DNA from: Acanthopleura granulata
Taxonomy: Eukaryota; Mollusca; Polyplacophora; Chitonida; Chitonidae
Assembly: GCA_016165875.1 (NCBI GenBank)
Contig: JABBOT010000011.1
Span: 10,169,936-10,233,935, forward strand
Reading direction: 5' to 3'
DNA: 64,000 nucleotides
Position 1 is the stretch's first letter. Each line of letters starts with the position of its first letter. Made by a program: the position numbers and the translations under genes. Positions 9,651 to 19,832 of the stretch are shown piece after piece. Below the pieces are notes generated by a model that was not told where the DNA came from, did not search any database, and worked only from the letters and a program-made list of their open reading frames with translations.

Positions 9651-12076
9651 CTCCAGAAGATCCGTTCGTCAACCGGATCATTGCCTGGCCACAACAGGAA
9701 TGTAATGTGTTGCCAAAGGTTCAGCAACGACCGTGGCATTTCCGATACGGGAATTTCTTCCATCATGATGACAATAATGGCGTTCTCATGTCCATCTCTT
9801 ACCATGCGCATGCCCGTCATCTGAATTTCAAATTCACACCAATCACTTTTTAAAAACGACTTATTGATCACTAAGATAACTTTGCGACTGTTGTTCACGG
9901 CGTCCACGATGTTTTGTTGAATGCTGACACCCACCGGAAAGTCTCGATCATGAAGACAAATGCGGTAGTTGTTTTCATCTTCCAAAAACTGTCGCAGAAC
10001 AATGCAAGCCCATTGGTAACTGAAGTAATTATAGGCTACGAAGGCATCGTATCGGTATTGTTCGTATGTCTCTTCTTCAATGCTAGGATCCCTTCTGCAT
10101 TTTGTTAGAAACCAATATTTGATATTCCACCTGTAACGGTAAGCAAATACTCCCAGGACAATTACAAGCGTGAGCAAACTCGAGGCAACTGTGGAAAACG
10201 TCAACCAAAAGTTGCTGACACAAGTTACTTCCATGCTCTTAAGCTTTGTCTCCAGGCTACCGATATGGACCAATGTTCCATTTTTTAAGCTACACATTAA
10301 TATCATACGTGCCTCTACATTGACAGAGCCTTCCAAAATCCAGCGCACAAAACTGAGTGTGTCACATGTGCAGAGGAGGGGGTTACGGTTCAGTGAAACT
10401 TTGACGACATCTTTTGAATTAGATGTAAGGTCACCTGTGAGCCAGTCCATTTCTGCACGTGACAAAGAGGAAATCACATTGAATGACAAGTCCAAGAATG
10501 TCAAAGAGACCAAATCATAGATAGGCTGTGGAATATGGATCAGTTTGTTGTTTGACAGGATCAATGTTTCTAAACTTTGCAGAGGGCGAAAAATGTTTCT
10601 ATAGTTTAATGATGTAAAACCATTACTGGAGAGATCGAGGGTTTTCAGCTGTTTCAAATTTTTGAAGATGACTTTGTCCAAAGCGTACCGGAAGCCAGTA
10701 TCCAGCCTACAGTTTCTGGCCACCAGAACCTGAAGAGAAGTAAAATACCTGAAGAAACTTGGAGACAACTTAGCGCAGTTCCATCCGGATATGTTCAGCA
10801 CTTTCAAATTCTCCAGACCGGAAACTTGAAAAGTACAACCCGTGACCCCGTTATATGAGAAATCAAGAACTTCAAGGTTTTCTCCATTGATAAATTTAAC
10901 ATTGTGATTGTCTTTAGTCGAGCCGCCGAGAAAACTAACATTAGCTACTACCAAAGACGGCGGCAGGGGCACTGTGATGTTAAAATCAGAGTCCGATGTA
11001 TCTATCCACTCCAGATCGGTGTCGTATGCCATAGTAATTGAATGCTCTCGTCCTGGGCTGATGGTCAAATACTTTAATCTAGTGAGGCGTAAAGCGCCAA
11101 CGGCTGCGATCCAGTTAGTAGCGATTGGAAGATAATTTTCTCCAAGGTCAAGTGTTTCTAGACACTGTGGGTATTGGAATCGACGTATCACATCTGACCC
11201 CAAATAGATGATGGCATTGTTGCTCAAGTCTAGGTGACGAGCACAAATGGTGGCCAGGTGAGCCGTGTTGTTTGAAGTCAGAGCCAGGTTTTGCACTTCT
11301 CTGTTGGACCCACCGTTACTGTTTGTCCACCTGATTTTAAGATAGGTCAAATTACGATAACGCAGGCCAGCAAGAGCATACAGAGCGTTGTTTAGCCACT
11401 TTGTTCTCAGTTGTAGACTTTTTAAGTTCGGGAAATGCTTCAAAGTCCCTTCCTCTAAAGTCTGGCAAGTCAGCACTAATGACTCAATGGAAACGTTGGC
11501 GAACGCAGCAAATGTCCCACTGTTGAGACTACCTCCAAACTCCCAAAACTTAACGGATAAAGCATTAAGCTGAGACATGCTCATAACGCCCTGTCCAAAC
11601 GGAACGTTGTGAAACGGTCCATCAACAGTCAACTCCTTCAGTGATATCAGGCTACGGAATACCTCGTCTGGAAACTGGTATACTCGCGACGAGTGTCGTG
11701 GACTATTTTCAGCCATATTTAGGGTCTCCAGCTTCTGTGTAGGATGAAATAGTGTGGGCGGATAGGATTCATATGCCAGCACAAATCGGTTGTTTCCCAG
11801 GTTCAGTGATCGCAGCTGTGCCAATCCTTCGAATGCTGACGCTTCTAACCTCACAAGTTTGTTATGATTTAAATTCAGTAATATTAGCCTGCTGAGATTT
11901 AGAAAGGAGCCATTGGTGATCGTCGTCAGAAGATTCCCACTCAAATCCAGACTTTCTGTTGTCGACGAGATATTGGTAGGTAGCGTCCTCAGTCCTTTGT
12001 TGTGAAGATCAACATGGTTCGTTCCCTCTGCTGCATGAAATAGAGCTATCAGCATCAAAAATGTTGACATTCTCAT
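9623..12076 (-). CDS. Toll-like receptor, single exon, intact
   Basis: An uninterrupted 817-codon ORF for a cell-surface or endosomal pattern-recognition receptor. Residues 1-18 (MRMSTFLMLIALFHAAEG) form a signal peptide. Residues about 30-560 are leucine-rich repeats with the LxxLxLxxN pattern, e.g. ESLDLSGNLL, KTLDLSSNGF and TFLDLSFNVI. Residues about 565-620 are a C-terminal cysteine cap (CTCDT, later Cys-Ser and Cys). A membrane span lies at about 623-647 and a cytoplasmic TIR domain at 672-817. TIR box 1 is YDAFVAY, box 2 LHDRDFPVG, and box 3 RIFW near the end. With one cysteine cap next to the membrane it is of the single-cysteine-cluster TLR type. By family knowledge it would dimerise on ligand and recruit MyD88-like adaptors; the ligand cannot be read from sequence. 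The start is the first Met, directly before the signal peptide. The stop lies inside a 35-bp minisatellite. Broken copies lie on the opposite strand at 19.4-26.0 kb. Confidence 0.95.
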   Translation of the reverse strand: MRMSTFLMLIALFHAAEGTNHVDLHNKGLRTLPTNISSTTESLDLSGNLLTTITNGSFLNLSRLILLNLNHNKLVRLEASAFEGLAQLRSLNLGNNRFVLAYESYPPTLFHPTQKLETLNMAENSPRHSSRVYQFPDEVFRSLISLKELTVDGPFHNVPFGQGVMSMSQLNALSVKFWEFGGSLNSGTFAAFANVSIESLVLTCQTLEEGTLKHFPNLKSLQLRTKWLNNALYALAGLRYRNLTYLKIRWTNSNGGSNREVQNLALTSNNTAHLATICARHLDLSNNAIIYLGSDVIRRFQYPQCLETLDLGENYLPIATNWIAAVGALRLTRLKYLTISPGREHSITMAYDTDLEWIDTSDSDFNITVPLPPSLVVANVSFLGGSTKDNHNVKFINGENLEVLDFSYNGVTGCTFQVSGLENLKVLNISGWNCAKLSPSFFRYFTSLQVLVARNCRLDTGFRYALDKVIFKNLKQLKTLDLSSNGFTSLNYRNIFRPLQSLETLILSNNKLIHIPQPIYDLVSLTFLDLSFNVISSLSRAEMDWLTGDLTSNSKDVVKVSLNRNPLLCTCDTLSFVRWILEGSVNVEARMILMCSLKNGTLVHIGSLETKLKSMEVTCVSNFWLTFSTVASSLLTLVIVLGVFAYRYRWNIKYWFLTKCRRDPSIEEETYEQYRYDAFVAYNYFSYQWACIVLRQFLEDENNYRICLHDRDFPVGVSIQQNIVDAVNNSRKVILVINKSFLKSDWCEFEIQMTGMRMVRDGHENAIIVIMMEEIPVSEMPRSLLNLWQHITFLLWPGNDPVDERIFWSRLLEVIAR

Positions 12077-12079
12077 GTT

Positions 12080-13000
12080 GGCTTGTCAGATTTAAATAAG
12101 CAATGTCAGAAATGTTAGGCAAGCGGACAGAATTCCTCGGTGTTTAGCTGTCGGACTGAACCCAGGGTCTTTGGATAAAGTTTGCCTCTACAAATGAGAG
12201 CGTATCCGATTTAACACTTACGCGATCGTGAGACTACTTCCCAATCTGCTGTAACTCGTGGGTAACGCGCTGACGTAGAATAGTTCCTGTCGTCCTCTAG
12301 ATGTGAACTCATTTAATGAGATTGTACTAGAATAGGGTAATGATCGAGTAACGGATGTGACCCATCGCACATGAGGATGTTTACAGTTACATAGGCTTGC
12401 AAATTTAATTGTTTTCGAAACTGAAAGTTTATCCAAGAGTATAATCAGTGACGAATGGGCCGAATAAACATAGCCCAAGCATATAAGTATGCCCTGATTA
12501 TGTTGTCATCCGATTACACAATATCTAACTATATGCAGGGCTACCATTCAGGTTATTTGTCTGTTTTAGAAAAAGAGAATGTAGGAGAAATTTTCGTGCT
12601 TATTTTTTTTTTCATTGAAACGAGTTTTCGAATTATATTTGTCATTAAATTAAATGTAGTAAGAAATTTTGATTATGTGGTGGAATTTATAGAGGTCGAT
12701 AGAGGATACCTTCCTATCTCGACTCCTCCTACCTCGATCGCCATCTGTTAAATAGGTCGAGGTAGCGAGATGTCCTCTATTGGCTTCTACATTTTTTGGA
12801 TTATTCTGGAGAGGTATACATGTCTTTATGAAAGTGAACTTCCACACCTTGTGTTTGTGCTTAGAATAAGACCTACTCTTCACGGTGCTACAGGAAGTAC
12901 ACAAACAAGGTGAGAACTTGACGTAAAGAAATTTTAATGCTGAATACCCATAGCCGGATTTGAACTTCGAACTTATATTTAAATCGTACTGCCGATGTAA
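12080..13000. other. Upstream flank of the TLR gene
   Basis: Presumed promoter and 5' UTR side of the minus-strand TLR. A TTTAAATA word at 12,091 is only about 15 bp from the ATG, too close to be the TATA box of an unspliced transcript. GATAGAGGATACCTTCC and a reverse-related CGAGGTAGCGAGATGTCCTC at 12,695-12,775 form an imperfect inverted repeat. No gene is seen. Confidence 0.4.
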
Positions 13001-13004
13001 GTTA

Positions 13005-13200
13005 GTGAGTGCTTTGGGTTTTACGTCGTACTTAACAATGTTTCAGCCATACTGACACCGGGCCTACCTGTTTTCTTCCTCTAACATCTCAATGCTGAGC
13101 GTCAAGCGAGGCAACTACAAGTACCACCTTAAAGTCTGTGATGACAGGGCCCGGTGTTGAACCTGGATCTACCGACCTCGTACATCGGATGTTAGAGTAC
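13005..13200 (-). repeat. SINE (family 2)
   Basis: Minus strand: a tRNA-like head with box B CAGGTTCAACACC, then body words (AGACTTTAAGGTGGTACTTG, CCCGGTGTCAGTATGGCTGA) and end word TACGACGTAAAACCC. The same order is seen in the copies at 27,080 and 55,015. Confidence 0.65.
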
Positions 13201-14037
13201 CAATGCATAAACCAGTAACTGTGTGTATACGTGATACACCAGGACAGCCATGTTTGTAACTTTTAAACTCGAGTGTTTGCATGTGATAACGTGTGCAATT
13301 AACGTCAGGAATTACATCAGTTCTGGCGTACCATTTTGTTATTATATCCTCATTGATGCTGTGAACTGCCTTACATTTCTCTGTGCTCAGTCATTTTTTT
13401 CAGTTAAGTTTGCAATTAAGCTCACTCACGTGTGCATGGCTATGAAGTAAAATGGGCTTATTGCGATTGGATATTCCACTGCGATTGCCTTATTAAATGG
13501 TCTAATCATACACTCTACATAATGTCACCAAATCCGGTCTAAACAGGTGTACAATACAATAGTCATTCTTTTGTGGCTATATATGTCTAATTGGGTCATA
13601 GCGCCCTTATGCTTAGACTATATGTGGTGTCATAATAATGTCCTCCCTTAAAATATAAGTGTGGATTGGGTTCCGTGAAATCACGTGACGGGAATATTGT
13701 GAGACTTCTCACAGTTTTATCAAGGTTAAAGGAGACGGGAATTGTAAGATATGTTACAGCAATCCCGGCTGCTGTATAACAAGATAATTTCTAGTTTTGT
13801 CACTGCGAGCCGAATCATTGCCACAAAGTAGGTCTGTTTAACTGTATTTGTTTTTTGTTCATGCAGTAAACATGCAGTAGTTACGATGAAATCACGGACA
13901 AAAATATTGTACATGTGAGATCAAAACAAACTTGGCCGGAGTGAAGCCTCGTGAGATTTGTTATTTCCCAGATCAGAGTATATTAATTATTTGAGGATAA
14001 AGAAAATGAGATGTTCAGTGTTGACATGTAACAGCTA
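13201..14037. other. Intergenic, nothing recognised
   Basis: Short ORFs on both strands have no recognisable domain. AT-rich; no repeats are visible by eye. Confidence 0.45.
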
Positions 14038-14039
14038 AT

Positions 14040-14275
14040 TATTTATTTATTAATTTGATTGATGTTTAACTCCGCACTCAAGATTAGAGCAAACCGCCCA
14101 GAGCCAAGGAGAAACCCACGATCTTCTTCCACACGTTGCTGGCAGACCTCCCCACCTACGGCCGGAGAGGAAGCCAACCTGGACTAGACGAGCTCATAGC
14201 GATAGTAGAGGTGAGAGACATCTGGATCATTACACTGCACTATCGCGCTACCCCCCTCCTCGGCCACGGAGGCCC
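14040..14275 (-). repeat. SINE (family 1)
   Basis: Reverse complement of a nearly complete copy. The 3' tail (TTATTTATTTATTAATTTGA) is at the left and the tRNA-like head (CTCGGCCACGGAGGCCC) at 14,259-14,275. There are internal deletions around 14,085. Confidence 0.75.
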
Positions 14276-14560
14276 AGTAACACCTAATTTAAATGAGAGC
14301 CTGCTCATGTTCTAAGTTAAGTTTGCCAAATAGGCTGAACAATATTATGTTTATTTCGCAAAGTATTTTTCTAATAGCTACTACGACAGCGTAAACTGAC
14401 ACCTGAAAACGCATTTTTTAGTCTGAAGTGACTTTATCCCACGAGCTCTACACACTGAAATATTGGAAGTCCATGTAATTACAAGAAAAATAGTTAGAAC
14501 ACATTTTTTACTGTATACATGTAATGTTAATGTGAAAGACAGCGCATGTTCTAAGTCTTA
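14276..14560. other. Spacer, nothing recognised
   Basis: Short AT-rich stretch between the SINE and the Gypsy element. Confidence 0.4.
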
Positions 14561-14645
14561 TGATTCCAGATAACAGACTGAGCTACCGTCCCTATTGTAT
14601 CAATGGAACGTCCATGTCACGTGATCGCCTGGTTATAAAAATGCT
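14561..14645 (+). repeat. Truncated 5' LTR
   Basis: Closely matches the beginning of the LTR at 16,785, with substitutions, then diverges abruptly after ATAAAAATGCT. The rest of this LTR and the primer-binding site are deleted. Confidence 0.7.
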
Positions 14646-14699
14646 TACCCGCTCCCAAGGGTGGACGATACGTTAGATGCATTATCTGGTTCGTCTTGG

Positions 14700-15716
14700 T
14701 TCTCGACTATCGATTTGATGAGTGGGTAGAGGCAAAGTTCTATGGGGACAATGGGATCAACTGGTGCTGGATGATGGGCTGCTTTGTCGGGAGTGGTATG
14801 GAGCCCAGGGAGTCCGTGATTCTTCCCCGAAGCCAGCGAGACCTCGTGCTGAAACATTGCCACAATCTTCCGACCGGTGGGCATCTCGGCGTCAGCAGGA
14901 CACTAGCGAAAGTCCGGCAGTATTTTTACTGGCCGGTATTGCAGGGAGACGTGCGCCGGTGATGCAAACAATGCGGGACCTGCAATGCACGGAAAGCACT
15001 TAACAGACGCAGAAAGGCGCCAATGAAGCGCACCGGGGCGAGCAAGCCGCTGGAACGGATCGCCATGGATCTGATGGGGCCTCTCTACCTAGGACCATAC
15101 GAAGCAACGGCTATATCTTAGTAACGCAAGACAACTTTACCAAATGGCCGGAGGTATTTGCTTTGCCAGATATGGAGGCTAAGACCGTCGCCAGAAAACT
15201 GGTGAACGAGGTGGTTTGTCGATACAGGGTGCCATGGATAATCCATACTGACCAGGGACGACATTTTGATTTAGTCCTGATGAAGGAAGTATGTTCCCTG
15301 TTAGGCGTCCAGAAAACGGGGACAACCCCATACCACCCTTAGTCAGACGGAATGGTCGAGCGAATGAATAAGACGCTGGTTTGTTTGGATACCTTGCAGT
15401 GCCAGATAGGCTTTTCGCGGAAACTGCAGACATTCTGAAAAGGTCCATGGGAGGTCGTTTCTTGCCATAATGATGTGACCTACCGCCTTCACCAAGGGAC
15501 GAAATTGACGGTTGGCCATGTAGATAAACCAAAGCCGTACTCTGAAAACGTACAGTGGCGGCCAAACGTCATACTAGAGCCAGCGCCAATTTATGATAGT
15601 GCGTCAGCCGGCTCTAATGCAAGGACGTCAGCGAGAACTGCGTACAGCGCGTTAGCCGGCGCGATGGCACCAGTCGCAGGAAAACGGCATCAGCCTTGTG
15701 CCAAGATCAATTAACA
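14700..15716 (+). pseudogene. Gypsy integrase remnant
   Basis: In frame pieces it reads as the end of a Gypsy polyprotein. An HHCC zinc-binding module is at about 14,850-14,990 (HCHNLPTGGHLGVSRTLAK, then CKQCGTCNARK). The DDE catalytic core follows at about 15,050-15,390 (MDLMGPLY, HTDQGRHFD, DGMVERMNKTL). A basic tail related to the GPY/F region (KGPWEVVSCHNDVTYRL, VGHVDKPKPY) runs to the stop at about 15,713. Breaks include a stop between VRR and CKQC at 14,960, a stop after EATAIS at 15,118, a stop before SDGMVE at 15,342, and loss of much of the segment after NKTL. It cannot be functional. Confidence 0.85.
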
Positions 15717-16495
15717 TTTGATGGCTGAGCTTGGTGTAAGCGTACACGAAAATTGCGAGCAACGTTGGGAGATTACGACTTGTATTCGGTCACGTCCGAA
15801 CATTCTGTCTGTGGCAGCCCGATGGTAAGGATCGAATCCGTAGTGCGACAAACAATGGGAATGGCCAAGCATGCGTTATGTTCGGAGGGTTTCCTCCATA
15901 CTGAGGATATCCTGCGCCATGTATAGGACCGGCACCAACCAAAAATGCACAAATTCTGGCACTGTGACTATGAATCTGAACGAATAGCGGACGTCAGGCG
16001 GCACGAGAGGCTTCAACCACTCCCCTAGGCGTGGCGTCAGACGGTGAGCGGCATTAGCCAACAGAGCCACGTTCTGTATATGTGCAACCTTCGAAGTTCC
16101 TGGGCCCTAGTGGTTCCGAACCTGTGGGACCCGGTGAGAGTTCCATTTGGGCCGCACCTCGGATGAGGAGAGTTTCGATGGCTCCGACGAGCTTGGGTCA
16201 ATCCATTGACACCTAGACTGCACCAGCAAAATTCGTCGACATCGGTGTAGCGACCCGTACGGAGAGAGCAGACGCCAGCACGCACACTGACGCGGAGCTT
16301 CCGGGCCGTAAAACTGATGGTGCCGACACGCAGACGAAAGTGACGTGCCTTGCTGACGCCTTAACCCAATTTAGCGACACCCCTAGGAAGTAGGCCGTAA
16401 CCAGCGTGGAGAAATGGGTCGACTACTACTGAGCAGGCATGCACCCAAGGTTTCCAGGACTCGGCGTAAGGTTCCAGGCCAAGTTTTGCCACATG
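15717..16495. other. Internal Gypsy leftover or unknown sequence
   Basis: GC-richer than the surroundings and inside the LTR pair, so probably old element sequence (3' untranslated or a further ORF). Several short minus-strand ORFs (e.g. 16,037-16,285) are not recognised. Confidence 0.4.
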
Positions 16496-16499
16496 AATA

Positions 16500-16740
16500 T
16501 TGTATATATATAATTGTTCTATATATATATATGTGTGTTCGTGTGTACGTGCGTGCGTGTACATACACACATACATATGTATGTATATATATGTATGTAT
16601 ACATATGTACGTATACATACACACATACATATGTATGTATACATATGTACGTATACATACACACATACATATACATACACACATATGTGTGTGCGTGTGC
16701 GTGTGCGCGCGTGTGTGTGTACGTGTGCGTACACACACCT
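16500..16740. repeat. TATG/CATA and GTGTGC microsatellite, palindromic
   Basis: About 240 bp of alternating purine-pyrimidine DNA. It runs from TATATATATATATGTGTG through blocks of ACATACATATGTATGT and ATACATATGTACGTATAC to GTGTGCGTGTGCGCGCGTGT. Blocks are self-complementary, so cruciform or Z-DNA is possible. Long ORFs in all six frames here are repeat artefacts. Confidence 0.95.
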
Positions 16741-16784
16741 AGACGTACTCCGGACGAGTATCCTCGACGGCGTGGGTAATATTA

Positions 16785-17217
16785 TGAATCCAGACAATAG
16801 ACTGAACTACCGTCCCTATTGTATCAATGGAACGGCCCGTGTCACATGATCGCCTGGATATAAAAATGCTGGTTTGCCTGCATACTGGGGACAAGGGGTC
16901 AGGGAAGCGTCCCAAGTGGCTGGCCGACGTGACCTTTAGACCGAACTCCAGCTGTAAGCACAGACGGGCACTTCCTCAGAGTAAATTATCCCCTTGGATA
17001 ATAAGGTATATCCATTCTCCATTGCGCTGCCAACGAGGCATAAGCACCTGTATAACGTGAGACCTGCGTGGCGTCACCCGACCAGCGGCGTCAAACACTT
17101 TCACATAAATCACTTATTCTGTGTCGAATAAAGAGCCCTGTTGCTTTATATGAACGAGTCTGCTTTGGTTTTAAGATGCACCAGAATTCTTCAAGTTCAT
17201 TACGGGTGTCCGTAACA
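16785..17217 (+). repeat. 3' LTR of the Gypsy element
   Basis: Begins with the segment shared with 14,561, carries CGAATAAAGAGCCCTG (a polyadenylation-like signal) near 17,125 and ends TGTCCGTAACA. TATAAAAATGC near 16,860 may be its promoter TATA. The left boundary is estimated from the shared sequence. Confidence 0.65.
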
Positions 17218-17570
17218 TAAGTTAATTTTTCCATAAAGGTTGCTCACTATTGTGTTCATTTCCGTAAAGTATTTTTTTTAACAGGTGCTGCGACAATGGA
17301 ATCTGATATTTGATTGTGCTCCATCGACTTGCATGAAACGGAGCTTTTCTATCTGGCCAGTGACGTAATTGTTCCAAGCGTGGAACACTCTGGTCACCTG
17401 AGACTAGTGAACTACAAGGGTTGTGGTTGTGACTTAAGTATATATGCCAATATGCCAATGAAATGCTGAAGAAACTTACCACCGCCACAACACAGTGATC
17501 TGTAAATACTTTAAATACTCCACCCTTCGAACGAAGATAATTCAGCTGTCATGCGGTACAACAGTTTACA
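17218..17570. other. Spacer, nothing recognised
   Basis: No gene or repeat is seen between the LTR and the 72-bp minisatellite. Confidence 0.4.
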
Positions 17571-18260
17571 AGTGGCGAGCTATCGTGTAGCACTTTATTG
17601 GATTGAGCGTGTCAAGCTATCATGGAGTATATCACTAACTATAAGTGGCGAGCTACCACGCAGAACTTTACTGGTTGATGTGTCGCGCGCTATCACGGAG
17701 TACTTACCAATTATAAATGGCGAGCTACCGTGTAGCACATTATTGGATTGAGTGTGACAAGCTATCATGGAGTATATCACTAACTATAAGTGGCGAGCTA
17801 CCACGCAGAACTTTACTGGTTGATGTGTCGCTATCACGGAGTACTTACCAATTATAAATGGCGAGCTACCGTGTAGCACTATACTGATCTATCAGTGTGT
17901 CGCGCTATCATGGAGTACTTCACCAGTTGTAAGTGGCGAGTTACCGTGTAGTTCTTTACTGATTTACGAGAGTGCCGCGCTGTCATGCAGCACTTGACCA
18001 GTTATAATTGGCGAATTTAAAGGATTATTTGAGCGTTAAGCTATCATGGAGCACTTTACTGGATTATGACCGTGTCACGCTATTATGGAGTACAACACTA
18101 ATTATAAGTGGCGAGGTACCGTGTAGCACTTTACTGGTTTATGTGTGTGTTAAGGTATCATGAAGTATTTCACTAAGTGAAGTGTAGTACTTTACTGGTT
18201 ATAAGTGCCGAACTGCCGTGTAGTACTTTATTGTATTATGTGTGTCAACCTGTCATGCAG
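17571..18260. repeat. ~72-bp minisatellite, about nine units
   Basis: The anchor AGTGGCGAGCTACC recurs at 17,571, 17,644, 17,716, 17,789, 17,857, 17,931, 18,006 and 18,107, giving spacings of 73, 72, 73, 68, 74, 75 and 101 bp, with further decayed units to about 18,260. The first four units alternate between two types (TATCATGGAGTATATCAC and TATCACGGAGTACTTACC), which makes a ~145-bp dimer repeated twice. Confidence 0.9.
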
Positions 18261-18538
18261 GATCATATGCCATTCCCAAAGAGTTCAATTCACCTTAATA
18301 CATCTAATGTCTGCTTAGTGAAAGGTGGATGACCACCACGATGTCCAGCGGACTCAAGGGTGCTATTTACATATGCAGTTTTCTGTCAGATTCTTGTTTT
18401 TTTACATGACCGTATTTTATATTGAAATTCGACCGACGTCCTGATTTTATGGTATACAAAACAAAACTGTCCACATAGGAAGAACAAAAGAAGTAACACA
18501 GAGCAAATATAAAGCGGTTATACTACTCGTGATGGTTG
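18261..18538. other. Spacer, nothing recognised
   Basis: No coding or repeat structure is seen. Confidence 0.4.
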
Positions 18539-18539
18539 A

Positions 18540-18772
18540 TTTATTTTTTTATTTGAATATACTCAAGAATATTTCACTTATAAGACGGCGGCTAGCATTA
18601 TAGTGGGAAGAAATCAGGCCAAGTCCGGGGGGGGGAAACCCACAACCATCCACAGGTTCTTGACAGACCTTCCCACGTACTGCCGGAGAGGAAGCTGCCT
18701 TGAGCTGGACGAACTCAAAACGACCACATTGGAGAGAGGCCCCTGGGTCATTACGCTGCGCTAGCACGTCAA
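18540..18772 (-). repeat. SINE (family 1)
   Basis: Reverse complement of a nearly full copy. The 3' tail is at the left, the body has GACGGCGGCTAGCATTATAG and a run of 9 G at 18,628, and the head side ends at CTGCGCTAGCACGTCAAC. The tRNA head is partly lost. Confidence 0.75.
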
Positions 18773-19440
18773 CAAGTGATCGTTGAAGAAGACAAACCTC
18801 TCACTGAAAATGTGTTATTTTGTTGTACTCCTTCAAACAGTATTTACTTCGTTTAACAAATGAATGAATGCATATTTATGGCTTAACTCCTCATCGGCAA
18901 TATGTCGGTCAAATATAGCGTGGCAAGAAGATGTTTAAACCAAGAATCCCTCGCTTAACAACTTAATGCAGGGCTATATACTGAGCCCAATTAACATGTG
19001 TAATCTACATAGGTCGGTAGCCAGACCAAGTAAAGCGGAACACTGGATGAAGAAAGCTGAAAAGTATACAATTAAGGATTTGAAAAGCATACTTGTTGTT
19101 TCGGTGGAAATCCATACTTAGCTATATATAAGGGCTTCTGTTGTGCCATTCACTGATTTCGTGCAAGTTTGAAATGAATCCGCCAATGGAGAGAAGTGAA
19201 ATCTTTGACGCACAATACTCTGAAATTTACATTTTAAGGTGTTATGTTCGGCCGTATTAATGCTAAAAAGTCTTATAATTTAACCCTATGTCACAACCAA
19301 TAAACAATTACCATGCGGTGTACCATTGTAAAATGTTGGAACTCACATTTTACAGTATTAAATAGAATGTGTCATGTGGACACTTACAGCATATTGATAA
19401 TCTAGCAGTTGCTTTTTGAGAGACTAGAGGCGTACAACGT
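18773..19440. other. Intergenic, nothing recognised
   Basis: AT-rich DNA with no recognisable gene before the first TLR fragment. Confidence 0.4.
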
Positions 19441-19715
19441 GATGGTGGACTGCTTGAGGTTGAGTGGAGATGAAGGGAACAGCCACACCAGTACATGTGA
19501 CACACTCAGTGAAATTCGCTGGGTTTTGGAAGGCTGTCAGTATAGAAGTACGTTTGACATTAACATGTAGCTTGAAAAATGCAACATTCATCTATATAGG
19601 TAGCCTCGAGTCAATACTTAAAGGCATGGAAGTAAGTTGTGTCATATACGGTTGCCTTGTGGGGGTCATGACAGGCTTTATGACTAGTTACAGTCGTCTG
19701 GTGGACATCATGGCA
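19441..19715 (+). pseudogene. TLR pseudogene fragment 1 (cysteine cap and C-terminal tail)
   Basis: Reads in broken frames as the cysteine cap of the intact TLR (TCDTLSEIRWVLEG; then TCSLKNATFIYIGSLES and KGMEVSC). It jumps, just where the membrane span should begin, to the final codons (Leu-Val-Asp-Ile-Met-Ala-Arg-stop) within the 35-bp minisatellite. The membrane span, the whole TIR domain and all LRRs are missing, and a frameshift lies near 19,540. It is probably the tail of a former tandem copy. Confidence 0.85.
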
Positions 19716-19832
19716 CGCTGATCTACAGTCGTCTTTTTGAGGTCATGACACGTTCAGTTACAGTCGTCTGGTAGAGGTTATTGCACCCTGATCTACAGTT
19801 GTCTGGTGGAGATCATGACACACTGATTTACG
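19665..19832 (+). repeat. 35-bp minisatellite after TLR fragment 1
   Basis: About five units in the same sense as the adjacent TLR pseudogene (e.g. GGTCATGACACGTTCAGTTA, CAGTCGTCTGGTAGAGG). It passes without a gap into the LRR region of the next TLR copy at about 19,833. Confidence 0.85.

Larger units (their letters stand above)
14561..17217 (+). mobile_element. Decayed Gypsy-type LTR retrotransposon
   Basis: A direct repeat (ACTACCGTCCCTATTGTATC, then GATCGCCTGG and TATAAAAATGCT) occurs at 14,561-14,645 and 16,785-16,882. The left copy is a truncated LTR. The right copy continues as a longer LTR with an AATAAAG polyadenylation-like word near 17,128 and ends GGTGTCCGTAACA at 17,217. Only integrase-related sequence remains between them; gag, protease and RT are gone. 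A microsatellite sits just before the right LTR. The exact LTR starts are uncertain. Confidence 0.75.

Noticed and set aside
10170..10520. 116-codon plus-strand ORF
   Set aside because: Antisense shadow of the intact TLR coding sequence.
12091..12100. TTTAAATA as a TATA box of the TLR gene
   Set aside because: Only about 15 bp before the ATG, leaving no room for a transcription start and leader.
16361..16849. Several 80-125-codon ORFs on both strands
   Set aside because: They are translations of the Tyr/Thr/Val/His-rich microsatellite in every frame.
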